Source: Streptomyces anulatus
GTDB lineage: Bacteria; Actinomycetota; Actinomycetes; Streptomycetales; Streptomycetaceae
Assembly: GCF_000721175.1 (NCBI RefSeq)
Contig: NZ_JOEZ01000004.1
Span: 62,001 to 126,000 of the forward strand
Reading direction: 5' to 3'
DNA length: 64,000 nt
Below the pieces are notes generated by a model. That model did not search any database. It saw only the letters and a program-made list of their open reading frames with translations, and was not told the DNA's origin. The translations under genes were made by a program, and so were the position numbers. Positions 24,681 to 33,175 of the stretch are shown here, piece by piece; position 1 is the first letter of the stretch, and the number at the start of each line of letters is the position of its first letter.

Positions 24681-24718
24681 TCCGGGGGCCAGCAGCCCTG
24701 ACCCTGCCGGCCCCCGGA
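24681..24718 (+). terminator. Intergenic hairpin between GFA and DDAH-like genes
   Basis: TCCGGGGGCC (24681-24690) pairs perfectly with GGCCCCCGGA (24709-24718), 10 base pairs around an 18-nt loop, 14 nt after the GFA stop. No U-run follows, so it may be a partial terminator or an mRNA-stabilising structure within the operon rather than its end; the next gene is 80 nt further on in the same direction. Confidence 0.5.
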
Positions 24719-24798
24719 CCGCACCCTCCTGGGACCGTCTGCGCCCCGTCCGGCTCACCTCCGACGGCCCGTCCCGCACCCCGCCCAGGAGACCCATC

Positions 24799-25665
24799 GT
24801 GCTCACCCCTCACGCCACCAGCGAGTACGGCGCCCTGCGCCACGTCGCCATGCGCTACGCGAGCGACGTCACCCCCGACCTCGACGGTCCCGACGTCCAC
24901 CCCGTCCTGACCCGCCAGAAGACCACCAGCTCCTGGCAGCCGTACGACCCGGCCACCGTCCGTACCCAGCAGGACACCCTGATCGACCTCCTCCGAAGCC
25001 GGGGCACCGAGGTGACCCTCCTCGGCGCCGCGCCGGGCTGCCCGGTCCAGCACTACCCCCGCGACATCGCCTTCGTCATTGACCACCTCCTGGTCGTGGC
25101 GCGCCTGAACGCCACGCACCGCCGCCCCGAGGCCGACGCCCTCGCCCCGCTGCTGACCGGCGCCCCGCACGTCGCCCGCCTGGACGAGGGCACCATCGAG
25201 GGCGGAGACGTCGCTCTGCACACCGGAACTGTCCTCGTCGGCCTCGGCGAAGAGACGTCCCCCGCGGGTGTGGCGGCACTGCAGCAGGCGCTGTCCCACC
25301 ACGGCGTCGACCGCGAGGTCCGCCCGGTCCGCTTCGCCACCCGCGGCATCGTCCATCTGGACGACCACTTCACCATCGTCGCGCCCGGCACCGCTCTCAT
25401 TCACCGCGACGTCTTCCCGCACGCCGAACAGCGCTTTTTCGAGAAGCACTTCGACCTTGTAGACGTCACCGACGCAGAAGCGCGCGCCGTCCAGGCCAAC
25501 GTCCTGGCGATCGCTCCGGACACCGTGATCGTCATCGCCGGCAGCGACCGCATCGCGGGGCAGCTCGCCGCACGCGGACTCGAGGTCCTCGCCATCGACT
25601 ACAGCGAGGTCACGCGAATCCCCGGCTCGCTGCGCTGTACCACCCTGCCACTGATCCGCGCCTGA
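24799..25665 (+). CDS. Dimethylargininase/arginine-deiminase-like guanidine hydrolase
   Basis: 288 residues, about the size of DDAH. Superfamily motifs in order: HYPRD (RD at 88-89, guanidine or carboxylate contact), EGGD (134-137), the catalytic His in GIVHLDDHF (H186) and the nucleophilic Cys in GSLRCTTLPL (C280). DDAH/ADI enzymes hydrolyse a guanidinium carbon to give citrulline plus an amine or ammonia. With the GATM-like enzyme it makes two guanidine-processing enzymes in one cluster. GTG 24799 has AGGAG 7 nt upstream. Whether it acts on free or peptidyl arginine is unknown. Confidence 0.87.
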   Translation: MLTPHATSEYGALRHVAMRYASDVTPDLDGPDVHPVLTRQKTTSSWQPYDPATVRTQQDTLIDLLRSRGTEVTLLGAAPGCPVQHYPRDIAFVIDHLLVVARLNATHRRPEADALAPLLTGAPHVARLDEGTIEGGDVALHTGTVLVGLGEETSPAGVAALQQALSHHGVDREVRPVRFATRGIVHLDDHFTIVAPGTALIHRDVFPHAEQRFFEKHFDLVDVTDAEARAVQANVLAIAPDTVIVIAGSDRIAGQLAARGLEVLAIDYSEVTRIPGSLRCTTLPLIRA

Positions 25666-25738
25666 TCCACCCCCGGTTCCCGCCCCGCCCGGCCGCCGCG
25701 CCGCCCGTGCGGTCTCTCGCCCGACTTCTGGAGCTGTC

Positions 25739-27013
25739 GTGTCCGACGCGCTGTTGCCCGTGCTTCTCGCCGTCCCGGTCGTGGTCCTCGCCTGCCAGGC
25801 CGGCGGGCGGGCTGTCAGGCTGCTCGGACAGCCGCCGGTCATCGGCGAGATCCTGGCCGGAATCCTCCTCGGTCCCTCGCTGCTCGGCTGGCTCGCACCC
25901 ACCGTCCAGCAGTACCTCCTGCCGCCCTCGGTTCTCCCCGTCACCTCCACCCTGGGCACCCTCGGCCTCCTGGCGTTCCTGTTCCTGATCGGACTGGAAC
26001 TCGACCTGCGCAGCCTGCGCAGCACCCGCAGCGCTGTCGCTGCGGTCAGCCTGACCGGGCTCCTGCTCCCCATGGCCCTCGGCGCCGCACTGGCCGCCGC
26101 CCTCTACCCGCACTTCGCCCCAGACGGCGTCGGGCGGCTGCCGTTCACCCTGTTCGTGGCCGTCGCCCTGAGCATCACCGCCTTCCCGGTCCTCGCACGG
26201 ATCCTCGCCGACCGCGGCCTGGAGACCACGCCCCTGGGAACCTTTGCCCTGGCCTGCGCCGCCACCGACGACGCCCTCGCCTGGTGTCTGCTCACCGCCG
26301 CCATCGCCCTGGCCAGCACCGGCACCGCCCTGTCAGCCCTGGCCACCTTCGCCCTCACTGCCGCCTTCGCCATCGGCCTCACCCTCATACGCCCCCTGCT
26401 GCGCACCCTGCTCGAGCGCGCCGGTCGCACCAGCGACGAACTCGTCCTGGCCCTCCTCTTCGCCGGGCTGTGCCTCAGCGCCTACACCACCGACCAGATC
26501 GGCGTGCACCCCGCTTTCGGCGCGTTCCTGTTCGGCGCCGCCGCCCCACGCGGCCTGCCGGCCGTCGAGCGCAGCGCCGCGCGCATCCGCGCTGTCGTCC
26601 TGCCGCTCCTGCTGCCGCTGTTCTTCGTCGACGCCGGCCTGCACACCGACTTCTCCGCCCTGCCCGCCGGACAGTGGGGCTGGGGCGCGGCCATCCTCGC
26701 CGTCGCCGTGGTCGGCAAATGGGGCGGCGCTGCCGGCGCCGCCAGGCTCACCGGCTCCGACTGGCGCTGGTCGGCCGCCGTCGGCACGCTCATGAACTGC
26801 CGCGGCCTGACCGAACTCGTCGTCCTGGGTATCGGCCTGCAGACCGGCGTCATCACCGAGCCTCTGTTCACCCTCTTGGTGATCATGACCGTCATCACCA
26901 CCGCGGCAACCGGCCCGATCCTCCGCCGCGTGGCCGGTGACGATCCGCGGATGACCCCGCCAGCACCGCATGACGATCCCGAGCGCGCCCCGGCCCGAAT
27001 GGCGATCCGATGA
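25739..27013 (+). CDS. Cation:proton antiporter (CPA2, KefB/NapA-like)
   Basis: 424 residues with about 12-13 membrane helices and family motifs such as GQPPVIGEILAGILLGPSLL near the N-terminus, ACAATDDALAW (the conserved acidic pair in TM5) and HPAFGAFLFGAA. There is no C-terminal TrkA-N regulatory domain. GTG 25739 has GGAG upstream. Being in the cluster it may supply self-protection or export of a cationic product, since transporters are otherwise lacking here; this is inference. Confidence 0.87.
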   Translation: MSDALLPVLLAVPVVVLACQAGGRAVRLLGQPPVIGEILAGILLGPSLLGWLAPTVQQYLLPPSVLPVTSTLGTLGLLAFLFLIGLELDLRSLRSTRSAVAAVSLTGLLLPMALGAALAAALYPHFAPDGVGRLPFTLFVAVALSITAFPVLARILADRGLETTPLGTFALACAATDDALAWCLLTAAIALASTGTALSALATFALTAAFAIGLTLIRPLLRTLLERAGRTSDELVLALLFAGLCLSAYTTDQIGVHPAFGAFLFGAAAPRGLPAVERSAARIRAVVLPLLLPLFFVDAGLHTDFSALPAGQWGWGAAILAVAVVGKWGGAAGAARLTGSDWRWSAAVGTLMNCRGLTELVVLGIGLQTGVITEPLFTLLVIMTVITTAATGPILRRVAGDDPRMTPPAPHDDPERAPARMAIR

Positions 27014-27570
27014 CCCGCTCCCCGAACCCGGTCCTGGATGCGGTCCTCACCCGGCGCAGCGCGCCCCGCCTGACCGAGCCCGCCCCCAGCCCCGCCGATC
27101 TGGAGCGCCTCATCCAGGCTGCGGCCACCGCACCCGACCACGGGCGGCTTCGCCCCTGGCGGCTGGTCGCAGTAAGCGGCGACGAGCGGGGCCAGCTCGG
27201 CGACGCGCTCGCAGAAGCCGCCGCCACACCGGAACAAGCCCGCCGCGCCGCTGGCAAGCCCATGCGTGCGCCCCTGCTCCTGACGATCGTGCACCGGCCC
27301 ATGCCCAACCACCCGAAGATCCCCGAGTGGGAGCAACTGGCCGCCACCACTGGCATGGTCACCACCTTGTCGCTCCTCCTGCACAGCCACGGCTTCGCGT
27401 CGATCTGGCGCACAGGCGGCGCCGTCCAGGCGCCCCAGGTCCGCAAGTACCTCGGCATCGACGACGATGAACAGCTCCTGGGCTGGCTGTACGTCGGGAC
27501 GCGGCCGGCGGACGAGGTCATCAAAATGCGCGCACCGTGCGACGTCCGCGGCAAGATGGCCTGGTCTTGA
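27010..27570 (+). CDS. Nitroreductase-family flavoenzyme
   Basis: 186 residues, RutE/YdjA-like. It begins with the FMN-phosphate-binding RRSAPRL, continues with APDHGRLRPWR, and ends with the C-terminal GWLYVGTRP signature. The family reduces nitro, quinone or unsaturated carbonyl groups with NAD(P)H. ATGA overlap with the antiporter gene shows coupling. It is probably the last enzyme gene of the peptide cluster. Confidence 0.87.
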   Translation: MTRSPNPVLDAVLTRRSAPRLTEPAPSPADLERLIQAAATAPDHGRLRPWRLVAVSGDERGQLGDALAEAAATPEQARRAAGKPMRAPLLLTIVHRPMPNHPKIPEWEQLAATTGMVTTLSLLLHSHGFASIWRTGGAVQAPQVRKYLGIDDDEQLLGWLYVGTRPADEVIKMRAPCDVRGKMAWS

Positions 27571-27752
27571 GGCGGCTGAGCCCGCCGACTCGTCGACCTC
27601 CACGACCGCAGTCTCTTCCGGGGGCTGACCGGTCCGTCGGTCTCTCGGTCGCCACTGGGTGGAAGCCCTCCTACCTCACGGACTACCGGCTACCCGGTCT
27701 CCGGGGCGCGCAACAGCTCTTCAAGCCGGAGTGAGTCTGACAGAGTAGAAAC

Positions 27753-27944
27753 ATGGCGACTCTCGACCGCCCGACCCGTCTGGGCTTCGCAAGCATCCCG
27801 GCCCTCGGCGTAGCCCTTCTCACTATCGCCTGCTGCGCGTTGCTCAACGCCCAGCCGTCGCCGTGGGCTTGGCTGGCGGGTACGGGTGGTGGCGCCTGGG
27901 GGTACTGGTACTCCAGCCGTTGGGCGACATCTGCAGGTCGGTAG
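27753..27944 (+). CDS. Small putative membrane protein
   Basis: 63 residues with a hydrophobic segment (about 15-33) and a second weakly hydrophobic, Trp/Gly-rich segment (36-53). No family is recognised. Only a weak GAG precedes the ATG, and the gene stands alone in the 435-nt space between the nitroreductase gene and the convergent regulator gene, where nothing else was seen. It could be a chance frame. Confidence 0.4.
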   Translation: MATLDRPTRLGFASIPALGVALLTIACCALLNAQPSPWAWLAGTGGGAWGYWYSSRWATSAGR

Positions 27945-28005
27945 GAGACGGCATCCGTCTCCCGCTTGTGGATGACCAGGGTGCACTGCGGCGTCAGCGT
28001 GGCGC

Positions 28006-29322
28006 TCAGAAGTCGCGCAACGGCTCGCCCGCGTTCAAGCGGTCCAGGCGCTCGGAGAGCCGTCGGCTCATCAGGTGCTGCGACGCCTGGGAGGCCCGTC
28101 TCGCCGCCGCTGTGTGCTCGGCGGCGTCACCGCGCAGCCGGGCCAGCTGGGCCTCCGTGATCAGGAGTTCCACCGTGTCGCGCGTCCGGTCCGACGGAAG
28201 GGCCGATGCCTCCTTCAACGCCTGAGCGCCATGTTCGGCCAGACCGGCGACGGCGAACGCCCACGCCGCCTGCCCTTCCAGCTCGCGCAGGTCGAACCAC
28301 TCAAGCCAGGCTGGGCTGACACTGCTCTGGGCGCGGTCGAAGAACTCGCGGGCCCGCTTCACCGCTGCCACAACCTGGTCCGCCTGACCGTTCAGCGCCC
28401 ACGCCCGGGCCTCGGTCACGTACGCGTAGGCCCTGACCAAAGAAGGGGCTCCCTGGGCCGCCAGCACAGCGCTACGCGCGTGTGCGAGCACATCCGCCTG
28501 GCCTCCCTGCGTCGCCGCCAACCGGGCCTGGTGGATGTGGACCCGGGTGATGCGGGCGCGGTCGCCGATCGCCTGGGCCAGCCGCATCGCCTGAAGGTCG
28601 TAACGCTGGGCGAGACCGGGAAGCTGGTCGTCATAGGCCATCGAGGCCATCGCGAGGACGGCGTCCACCACGCTGCCGTACAGCCTGCGCCCGGTCCGGG
28701 CGGAGAAGCTCCCGTTCAACATCGGCGTGGCGTGTGTGTCCATCATCGACGCGAACGCGCCGCGGAACTTGCCCCCGCCGTGCTGGGAGTCGAGCTTGCC
28801 GAACAGCCGTGTCTGCTCGTCAAGGAGGTCGATGTCCGCCGCGCTCACCTTGTGCTGCCCGTGACCACCGATTACGGCGTCGGCCGGCATGACGAGTGCC
28901 TCCCTCGAGGCGGGGCCGAAGACGCTTGGTGAGAATGCGCTCTTGACGACGTTGCGCCGGCGCATGGCGTCCAGGGCCCACAGCTTCGAGAGCATCAGCA
29001 CAGCGTGAGGGACGTCCAGGTACTCCAGCGACTGCGCCGCGACCAGGCCGGTGTCGGACGGCCAGCCAAGACTCTCTGGCGTCACTACCCGGTGCAGGGC
29101 CTTGGACAGCACGTGGCACGCGGCGGCCGCGAGGTCGGCGCTGGGGGTTGCGCCCTTGCACCATCGCGAGACGGTGCTCGTGACCACCGTGTAGGGCAGG
29201 TGGACGGCCTCGCACCGAGCGGCGATCCGGCGGGCGAAGCCGCTGATGGACCAGTCCAGCGTCTCCAGATGCTTGAGTAAGACCTCGTTGCGCTCCGCCT
29301 TCGCGGAGCCCGGCTTCGTCAT
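28006..29322 (-). CDS. HTH/TPR-type transcriptional regulator
   Basis: 438 residues. An N-terminal DNA-binding-like region contains ISGFARRIAARCE and VTSTVSRWCKGATPS, the helix-turn-helix pattern of Streptomyces regulators with a long TPR-like sensor part. The rest is Ala-rich antiparallel helices (for example ARITRVHIHQARLAATQGG), likely peptide- or protein-binding repeats. ATG 29322 overlaps the upstream DUF6302 gene stop by ATGA, which decides the start. Codon 15 is TTA (29278-29280), so expression may depend on bldA. It lies convergent to the repeat-peptide cluster and could regulate it. Confidence 0.78.
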   Translation of the reverse strand: MTKPGSAKAERNEVLLKHLETLDWSISGFARRIAARCEAVHLPYTVVTSTVSRWCKGATPSADLAAAACHVLSKALHRVVTPESLGWPSDTGLVAAQSLEYLDVPHAVLMLSKLWALDAMRRRNVVKSAFSPSVFGPASREALVMPADAVIGGHGQHKVSAADIDLLDEQTRLFGKLDSQHGGGKFRGAFASMMDTHATPMLNGSFSARTGRRLYGSVVDAVLAMASMAYDDQLPGLAQRYDLQAMRLAQAIGDRARITRVHIHQARLAATQGGQADVLAHARSAVLAAQGAPSLVRAYAYVTEARAWALNGQADQVVAAVKRAREFFDRAQSSVSPAWLEWFDLRELEGQAAWAFAVAGLAEHGAQALKEASALPSDRTRDTVELLITEAQLARLRGDAAEHTAAARRASQASQHLMSRRLSERLDRLNAGEPLRDF

Positions 29323-30035
29323 CGCGCCGCCCATCGTCGTGAGGTCAGTGGAGAGGGCGAAGTGGTGCCAACCGGGAGAGTTGGCGCCCACGTCGAGAGA
29401 GGAGGGGAGATAGAGGCGGGGCCGGTGGCGTGCACCTTGGCCGCCGAGACGAGCAGGGTGATCAGAACGCCCAGCAGAAGCACGGTGAGGCAGCCGCCGA
29501 GATCGCGGAGCGTCGACTTCAGCGGATCCCGGTCCCAGGACCGCTCGTCGTCCTGGTGCGGGGCGTGCCCCACCTGGGCCGCCGGGCGGTCGGGGATCGA
29601 GCGGCGGACGAAGGCGTCGATGGCCGACGGCGCGTACCCGAAGTGCCTGCCCCGCTCGGCATCATCCCTGGGCTGGCGCGGCCCCCAGTTGACGGTGTGG
29701 CAGGTGTCTCGATGGGCCGACAGGCCAAGTCGGACCCGCGGGAATCCGGGCCGGCCCCGCAGAGCCGCCCAGACGCGCACGGCATCGGCCACAGTGCCCA
29801 CCGACACGTAGCCGCCACGGCGGCTGCCGCCAGCGGGCACCGCAAGGAGTACGGCGCCGTCCACCTTCACACCAACCGCGCCGTCAAGGAGGTCCGGGTC
29901 GGCGAGGCGTTCCCAGAACCAGGCGTAGTCCTCAGCGCACTCCTCGGGTGAGGGGCGGCAGAGCGGAGCGGCGATGGGCGCCAGCGGGAAGCGGGGCATG
30001 GAAGGCGCGGGCCTCGCATCGTAGAAATCGGTCAC
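29319..30035 (-). CDS. DUF6302-like protein with C-terminal membrane segment
   Basis: 238 residues. The first about 150 match a Streptomyces-specific family I recall as DUF6302: LLAVPAGGSRRGGY, GRPGFPRVRL, CHTVNWG and RHFGYAP. A transmembrane segment (about 178-198, CLTVLLLGVLITLLVSAA) and a Pro/Ser-rich tail are additional. Function unknown; family members sit beside regulators. GTG 30035 overlaps the upstream EEP gene stop (GTGA). Two further copies are at 53071 and, frameshifted, 55687. Confidence 0.75.
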   Translation of the reverse strand: MTDFYDARPAPSMPRFPLAPIAAPLCRPSPEECAEDYAWFWERLADPDLLDGAVGVKVDGAVLLAVPAGGSRRGGYVSVGTVADAVRVWAALRGRPGFPRVRLGLSAHRDTCHTVNWGPRQPRDDAERGRHFGYAPSAIDAFVRRSIPDRPAAQVGHAPHQDDERSWDRDPLKSTLRDLGGCLTVLLLGVLITLLVSAAKVHATGPASISPPLSTWAPTLPVGTTSPSPLTSRRWAAR

Positions 30036-30928
30036 GCCGCCCGGGTAAGCGGGTAGTTGAGGATCTCGGTGAGGGTGTCCCGGTCCAGGCGCACCACGAC
30101 CGTGTGGTGGTCGGAGAGGCCCTTCATGTCGACGACCTCGACCTCGCGGACGGCGGGCAAGAGCTGCTTGCTGGCGTACATCCGGTCGATGCGCGCGTCC
30201 GGGCCGTGGGTGTCGCAGACGTCGACCGTGGGCGCGACCGCGCTGGTGTCACCCGTGGTCGCCACGAGGTGGCGGGCGACGTCCTGGAGGCCGGCGGCGC
30301 GCAGGGTGTCGTCCGGCCGGTCGTCCATCCAGCGAACGCCGTCCGCCCCGAGGTAGGAGCGATGCGCCCGGTGGGGCTCATCCTGGATCTCCTCCAGGAC
30401 GGGCAGGGCCGGGTCTCCCGGGGTTCCGACGACGGGGTAGCTGTTGTTGTCGCCGCCGAGCAGCGCGGGGTAGTGGACGTAGCGGTCGCCGTCCTTCACC
30501 CACTTGTCGTTCCACTTGGTCAGCCACTCGGCCTCCGCCAGGCGCGACGTGGGGGAGCAGTAGTTGAGGTGGTAGGAGCCCACGATCAGCGGGGCGGCGT
30601 TGGGGGTCGTTCCGGCGAGCTGGAAGCTGCACACGGTCGGTGGGAGTGCCCACACGGGGCCGGTTTTCGGGTACTCGTCGACCGAGGTGAAGAGTTTCGG
30701 GTCGTGGTAGACGGCGGTGCAGCACTCGCGGCCGATGAAACCGGGCATGCCCAGCACGGCTTCGGCCGCGTCCGCGAGCTCGTTGCCGTTGTCCTGTGCG
30801 TTCCACATCTCCTGCCGCAGGAGCAGATGCAGGTTGAGCGAGGCCAGGCGGTCGTGCATGCGCTGCCACAGGTCGCGGTCGCCACCGCCGTTGTTCTCGA
30901 AGTTGCAGATCGCTGCGTTGATGAGCAC
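30032..30928 (-). CDS. EEP-family phosphodiesterase-like protein
   Basis: 298 residues with the DNase I-like order of motifs: CNFENNGGG, LLRQEMW (metal Glu), GSYHLNYCSP, LLGGDNNSYP (Asp and Asn) and LSDHHTVVV at the end. Substrate unknown. GTG 30928 is preceded by GGGGG. It precedes a DUF6302 gene by GTGA overlap and follows another EEP gene by 25 nt, so it is part of the chain running from 33041 to 28006. Confidence 0.8.
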   Translation of the reverse strand: MLINAAICNFENNGGGDRDLWQRMHDRLASLNLHLLLRQEMWNAQDNGNELADAAEAVLGMPGFIGRECCTAVYHDPKLFTSVDEYPKTGPVWALPPTVCSFQLAGTTPNAAPLIVGSYHLNYCSPTSRLAEAEWLTKWNDKWVKDGDRYVHYPALLGGDNNSYPVVGTPGDPALPVLEEIQDEPHRAHRSYLGADGVRWMDDRPDDTLRAAGLQDVARHLVATTGDTSAVAPTVDVCDTHGPDARIDRMYASKQLLPAVREVEVVDMKGLSDHHTVVVRLDRDTLTEILNYPLTRAA

Positions 30929-30953
30929 GAAGGTCCCCCCAGAGGTTGAGGTG

Positions 30954-31940
30954 TCAGCGGGTGGGCGTGAGGGCTCGACGAAGGACGTCGAGGTCGAATC
31001 GCGCGAGGAGCAGGGCGTGGTCGGAGACCGCTCGGACGTCGTCGGTCGCCAGGACCTCGAAGGCGGTCAGGGCCGGCACGAGGTCGGGGGTGCAGTACAT
31101 GCGGTCGATGCGTTGGGCGGGCCCTTGGTCGGTGCGCTTCAGGCTCGCCGTAGCCGCGAGGGCGCCGGGCTGGCCGAGGACCGTGGCGGCGTGCAGGCCG
31201 AGGTCGGTGAAGACCGGGTTGCCGCCGGAGAGGATCTCGTCCGGTCGGGTGTCGGAGACACGTCGGTCGGCGCGCTCGATGGTCCGGTGCTGGTAGTGCA
31301 CGCGGTCCTCGACCCTGTCCCAGTCCGGGAGCGCCACGGATTCCAGGTCCGTGCGGTGCGGGTAGCTGTTCGCGTCCATCCCCACCAGGGCACTGCGGGC
31401 GCTGTCGGCGAGGGTGGTGAGCCGCCGTGCCTCGGTCGCGCGCAGGTCCGGGTCGAAGTGGCACAGGTGTGCCGAGGCGAAGTCGATCGGCTTCGGGCAG
31501 CCCTTGAGGCGGACGCGCGGATTGCAGATCGGCTTCCACGGCATGTCGTGTTCGAAGTCGCCGTCGACGAAGAACACGTTGGGGTCGACCATCACGCCGA
31601 CCGGGTTGCGGCTGCGTCCTTCCTGCGGGGCGGACATGAACGGCGTGAGGCCGCCGAGCCGGTTGGCCTCGGCGTACAGGTCCGCCTTCCCGCGATCCCA
31701 AGCGCCGGTCAGCTCCTGGCGCAGCACCACGTGCGGCTTGATGGAGGCGAGGATGTCGCGGGCCAGCTCGCGGTGGTCCTCCCCTCCGTGTCGGCCGCGA
31801 CCGTTGTGCTCGATGTTCCAGCACACGACGCGGATTTCGTTGTCGAAGGTGGGCTGTGCAAGGGACAAGGGGGCCATCTCCTTGGACGGGTGGCGGCACG
31901 CAGGACCGGTTCGGGTGGATTGGGGTCGTGGCGCGGTCAC
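30954..31940 (-). CDS. EEP-family phosphodiesterase-like protein
   Basis: 328 residues, paralogous to its neighbour: VVCWNIEHNG, VLRQELTGA (metal Glu), ASAHLCHFDP, LVGMDANSYP and AVSDHALLL. GTG 31940 overlaps the upstream stop as GTGA; however, the first about 25 residues look non-conserved, and a strong AAGGAG lies just before an internal ATG (31877) and 9 nt before TTG 31868, so the true N-terminus may be shorter. Substrate unknown. Confidence 0.8.
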   Translation of the reverse strand: MTAPRPQSTRTGPACRHPSKEMAPLSLAQPTFDNEIRVVCWNIEHNGRGRHGGEDHRELARDILASIKPHVVLRQELTGAWDRGKADLYAEANRLGGLTPFMSAPQEGRSRNPVGVMVDPNVFFVDGDFEHDMPWKPICNPRVRLKGCPKPIDFASAHLCHFDPDLRATEARRLTTLADSARSALVGMDANSYPHRTDLESVALPDWDRVEDRVHYQHRTIERADRRVSDTRPDEILSGGNPVFTDLGLHAATVLGQPGALAATASLKRTDQGPAQRIDRMYCTPDLVPALTAFEVLATDDVRAVSDHALLLARFDLDVLRRALTPTR

Positions 31941-32548
31941 GCCGCGCGTGTGTCGGGTGCAGGAGTGGGTTCAACCGCGGCGGGGGCAGATAAGGAGGCG
32001 ATCGGCCCGTGTCGCTCGCGCAGACGGCGGGCCTGGTCGGTGTACGGCGGCAGGCCCGCGCCGGCTCGGCGGGTGTCGAACTGTTCGGGATCGGCGATCG
32101 GGTGCGGTTCAAGGAGCCCGTCGGGGCGGTACCAGTGCTGGGTTCCGTACAGCTGGGCTTGGCCAGCGTTGACCAGGCAGCGATCGTGCAGGTGAGCGAG
32201 TTGGGCGCTGGTGGCGTCACCGGCTTCCACGGCTCTCTGGAGCAGACCGAGCAGCGTCCGCTGAAGCGCCGGGTTGTGGTCGCTGTGCACCGCGATGTCC
32301 ACGGCGGCCTGGCAGGCGTCCGTCCCCACGGTGCTGCGGCCCGGCCACTGCCCGAGCCGTTCGACGATCCGCTTCAGCCCGGCGGCATTGTCGTGCTGGG
32401 TCTGGGCCAGGGCCGCGAGCGCGTGTGGTGACATGCCGAGGCGTTCGGCGCCGGGCGTGCGCCAGTGTTCCTTAGCCCGTTGCGCGCGGGCCAGCAGGTC
32501 CTCCGCGAGAGCGGGGTAGCCCGGTTCGGGCCGGTGGGGCTCGTTCAC
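31937..32548 (-). CDS. DUF6624-like protein
   Basis: 203 residues. The C-terminal half carries DRCLVNAGQAQLYGTQHW and PIADPEQFDTRRAGAGLPPY, which I recall as the DUF6624 core (QxYGTQ and PIxDPxxxDxRRxxxGL). The family is widespread but uncharacterised. GTG 32548 overlaps the upstream small HTH gene (GTGA). Codon 186 is TTA (31991-31993), so full-length protein may need bldA tRNA. Confidence 0.75.
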   Translation of the reverse strand: MNEPHRPEPGYPALAEDLLARAQRAKEHWRTPGAERLGMSPHALAALAQTQHDNAAGLKRIVERLGQWPGRSTVGTDACQAAVDIAVHSDHNPALQRTLLGLLQRAVEAGDATSAQLAHLHDRCLVNAGQAQLYGTQHWYRPDGLLEPHPIADPEQFDTRRAGAGLPPYTDQARRLRERHGPIASLSAPAAVEPTPAPDTRAA

Positions 32549-32847
32549 GAGCTCGCCTGCTCTTCCGTGCCGGCGGTGCGGCGTCCGCGTTTGGTGGCCC
32601 TGGCCTCGCTCAGGAGGGAGTGGATGGCTCCATAGGATCGGTTCGTGGCCTCGCAGATCTCCCGGATAGTGATCGTGCGGCCCGGGGTGCGGTAGGCGGC
32701 CACAACCTTCTTCGCGAACTCCGCTCGCGCGTCGCCAGTGAGCTTTTTGCCTGTCTCGATGAAAGGCAGATCGAGGCGTCCGGGGGGAGGGATCGTCTCC
32801 GGGCTCCGTGCCGTCACGGCGGCCGTGGGCGTTCTCGGTGAGGTCAC
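32545..32847 (-). CDS. Small helix-turn-helix protein
   Basis: 100 residues. The segment VVAAYRTPGRTITIREICEA followed by TNRSYGAIHSLL is the HTH of a small streptomycete family whose members contain SIRxIAxxTGRSYGxVHxxL; basic tail KRGRRTAG. Probably binds DNA. GTG start with GTGA overlaps on both sides. Confidence 0.7.
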   Translation of the reverse strand: MTSPRTPTAAVTARSPETIPPPGRLDLPFIETGKKLTGDARAEFAKKVVAAYRTPGRTITIREICEATNRSYGAIHSLLSEARATKRGRRTAGTEEQASS

Positions 32848-33041
32848 AGGACGTTCTCCTCACGCGCGAGAGCAAGCCCCGCTCTCAGGGTTCGGATGTT
32901 CTCGAGCATCGCCTCGTACTCCCTATCGGCATCGCTGATATCGACCCGGGAGGCGGCGAGGATGCCGTGGGTCTCCCGGCGCCGGGCCGCGGCGAGCAGC
33001 CTGGCGAGTTGGTGTTGTGTGACCGGATCAGTCGGCCCCAT
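32844..33041 (-). CDS. Small hypothetical protein, first gene of the minus-strand chain
   Basis: 65 residues from ATG 33041, rich in Arg, Ala and Glu, predicted helical (LARLLAAARRRETHG, REYEAMLENIRTLRAGLAL). No family recognised. No clear RBS precedes the ATG; a longer start at 33110 is possible. Reality is supported by the GTGA overlap with the next gene, part of an unbroken chain of overlaps. Confidence 0.55.
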   Translation of the reverse strand: MGPTDPVTQHQLARLLAAARRRETHGILAASRVDISDADREYEAMLENIRTLRAGLALAREENVL

Positions 33042-33175
33042 GAGGTGGAAAGTGCGGACAGGCCAGGGAGAGTGCCGCGGTCTCAAGAGACCGCCGGACG
33101 CTATCGGCACTGAGCGCTGACTCCGAGGCTGCCGCGAAAGAACTGGGCCAGGAGTCGTCCCGTTTCTGACGGCCG

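Noticed and set aside
24469..26073. 534-codon minus-strand open frame opposite the DDAH-like and antiporter genes
   Set aside because: Composition is that of an antisense shadow, no RBS or family motif; the plus-strand genes have clear catalytic motifs.
27571..27730. Short GGCGG/CCGCC palindrome after the nitroreductase gene as a terminator
   Set aside because: Only five base pairs and no T-run; too weak to annotate.
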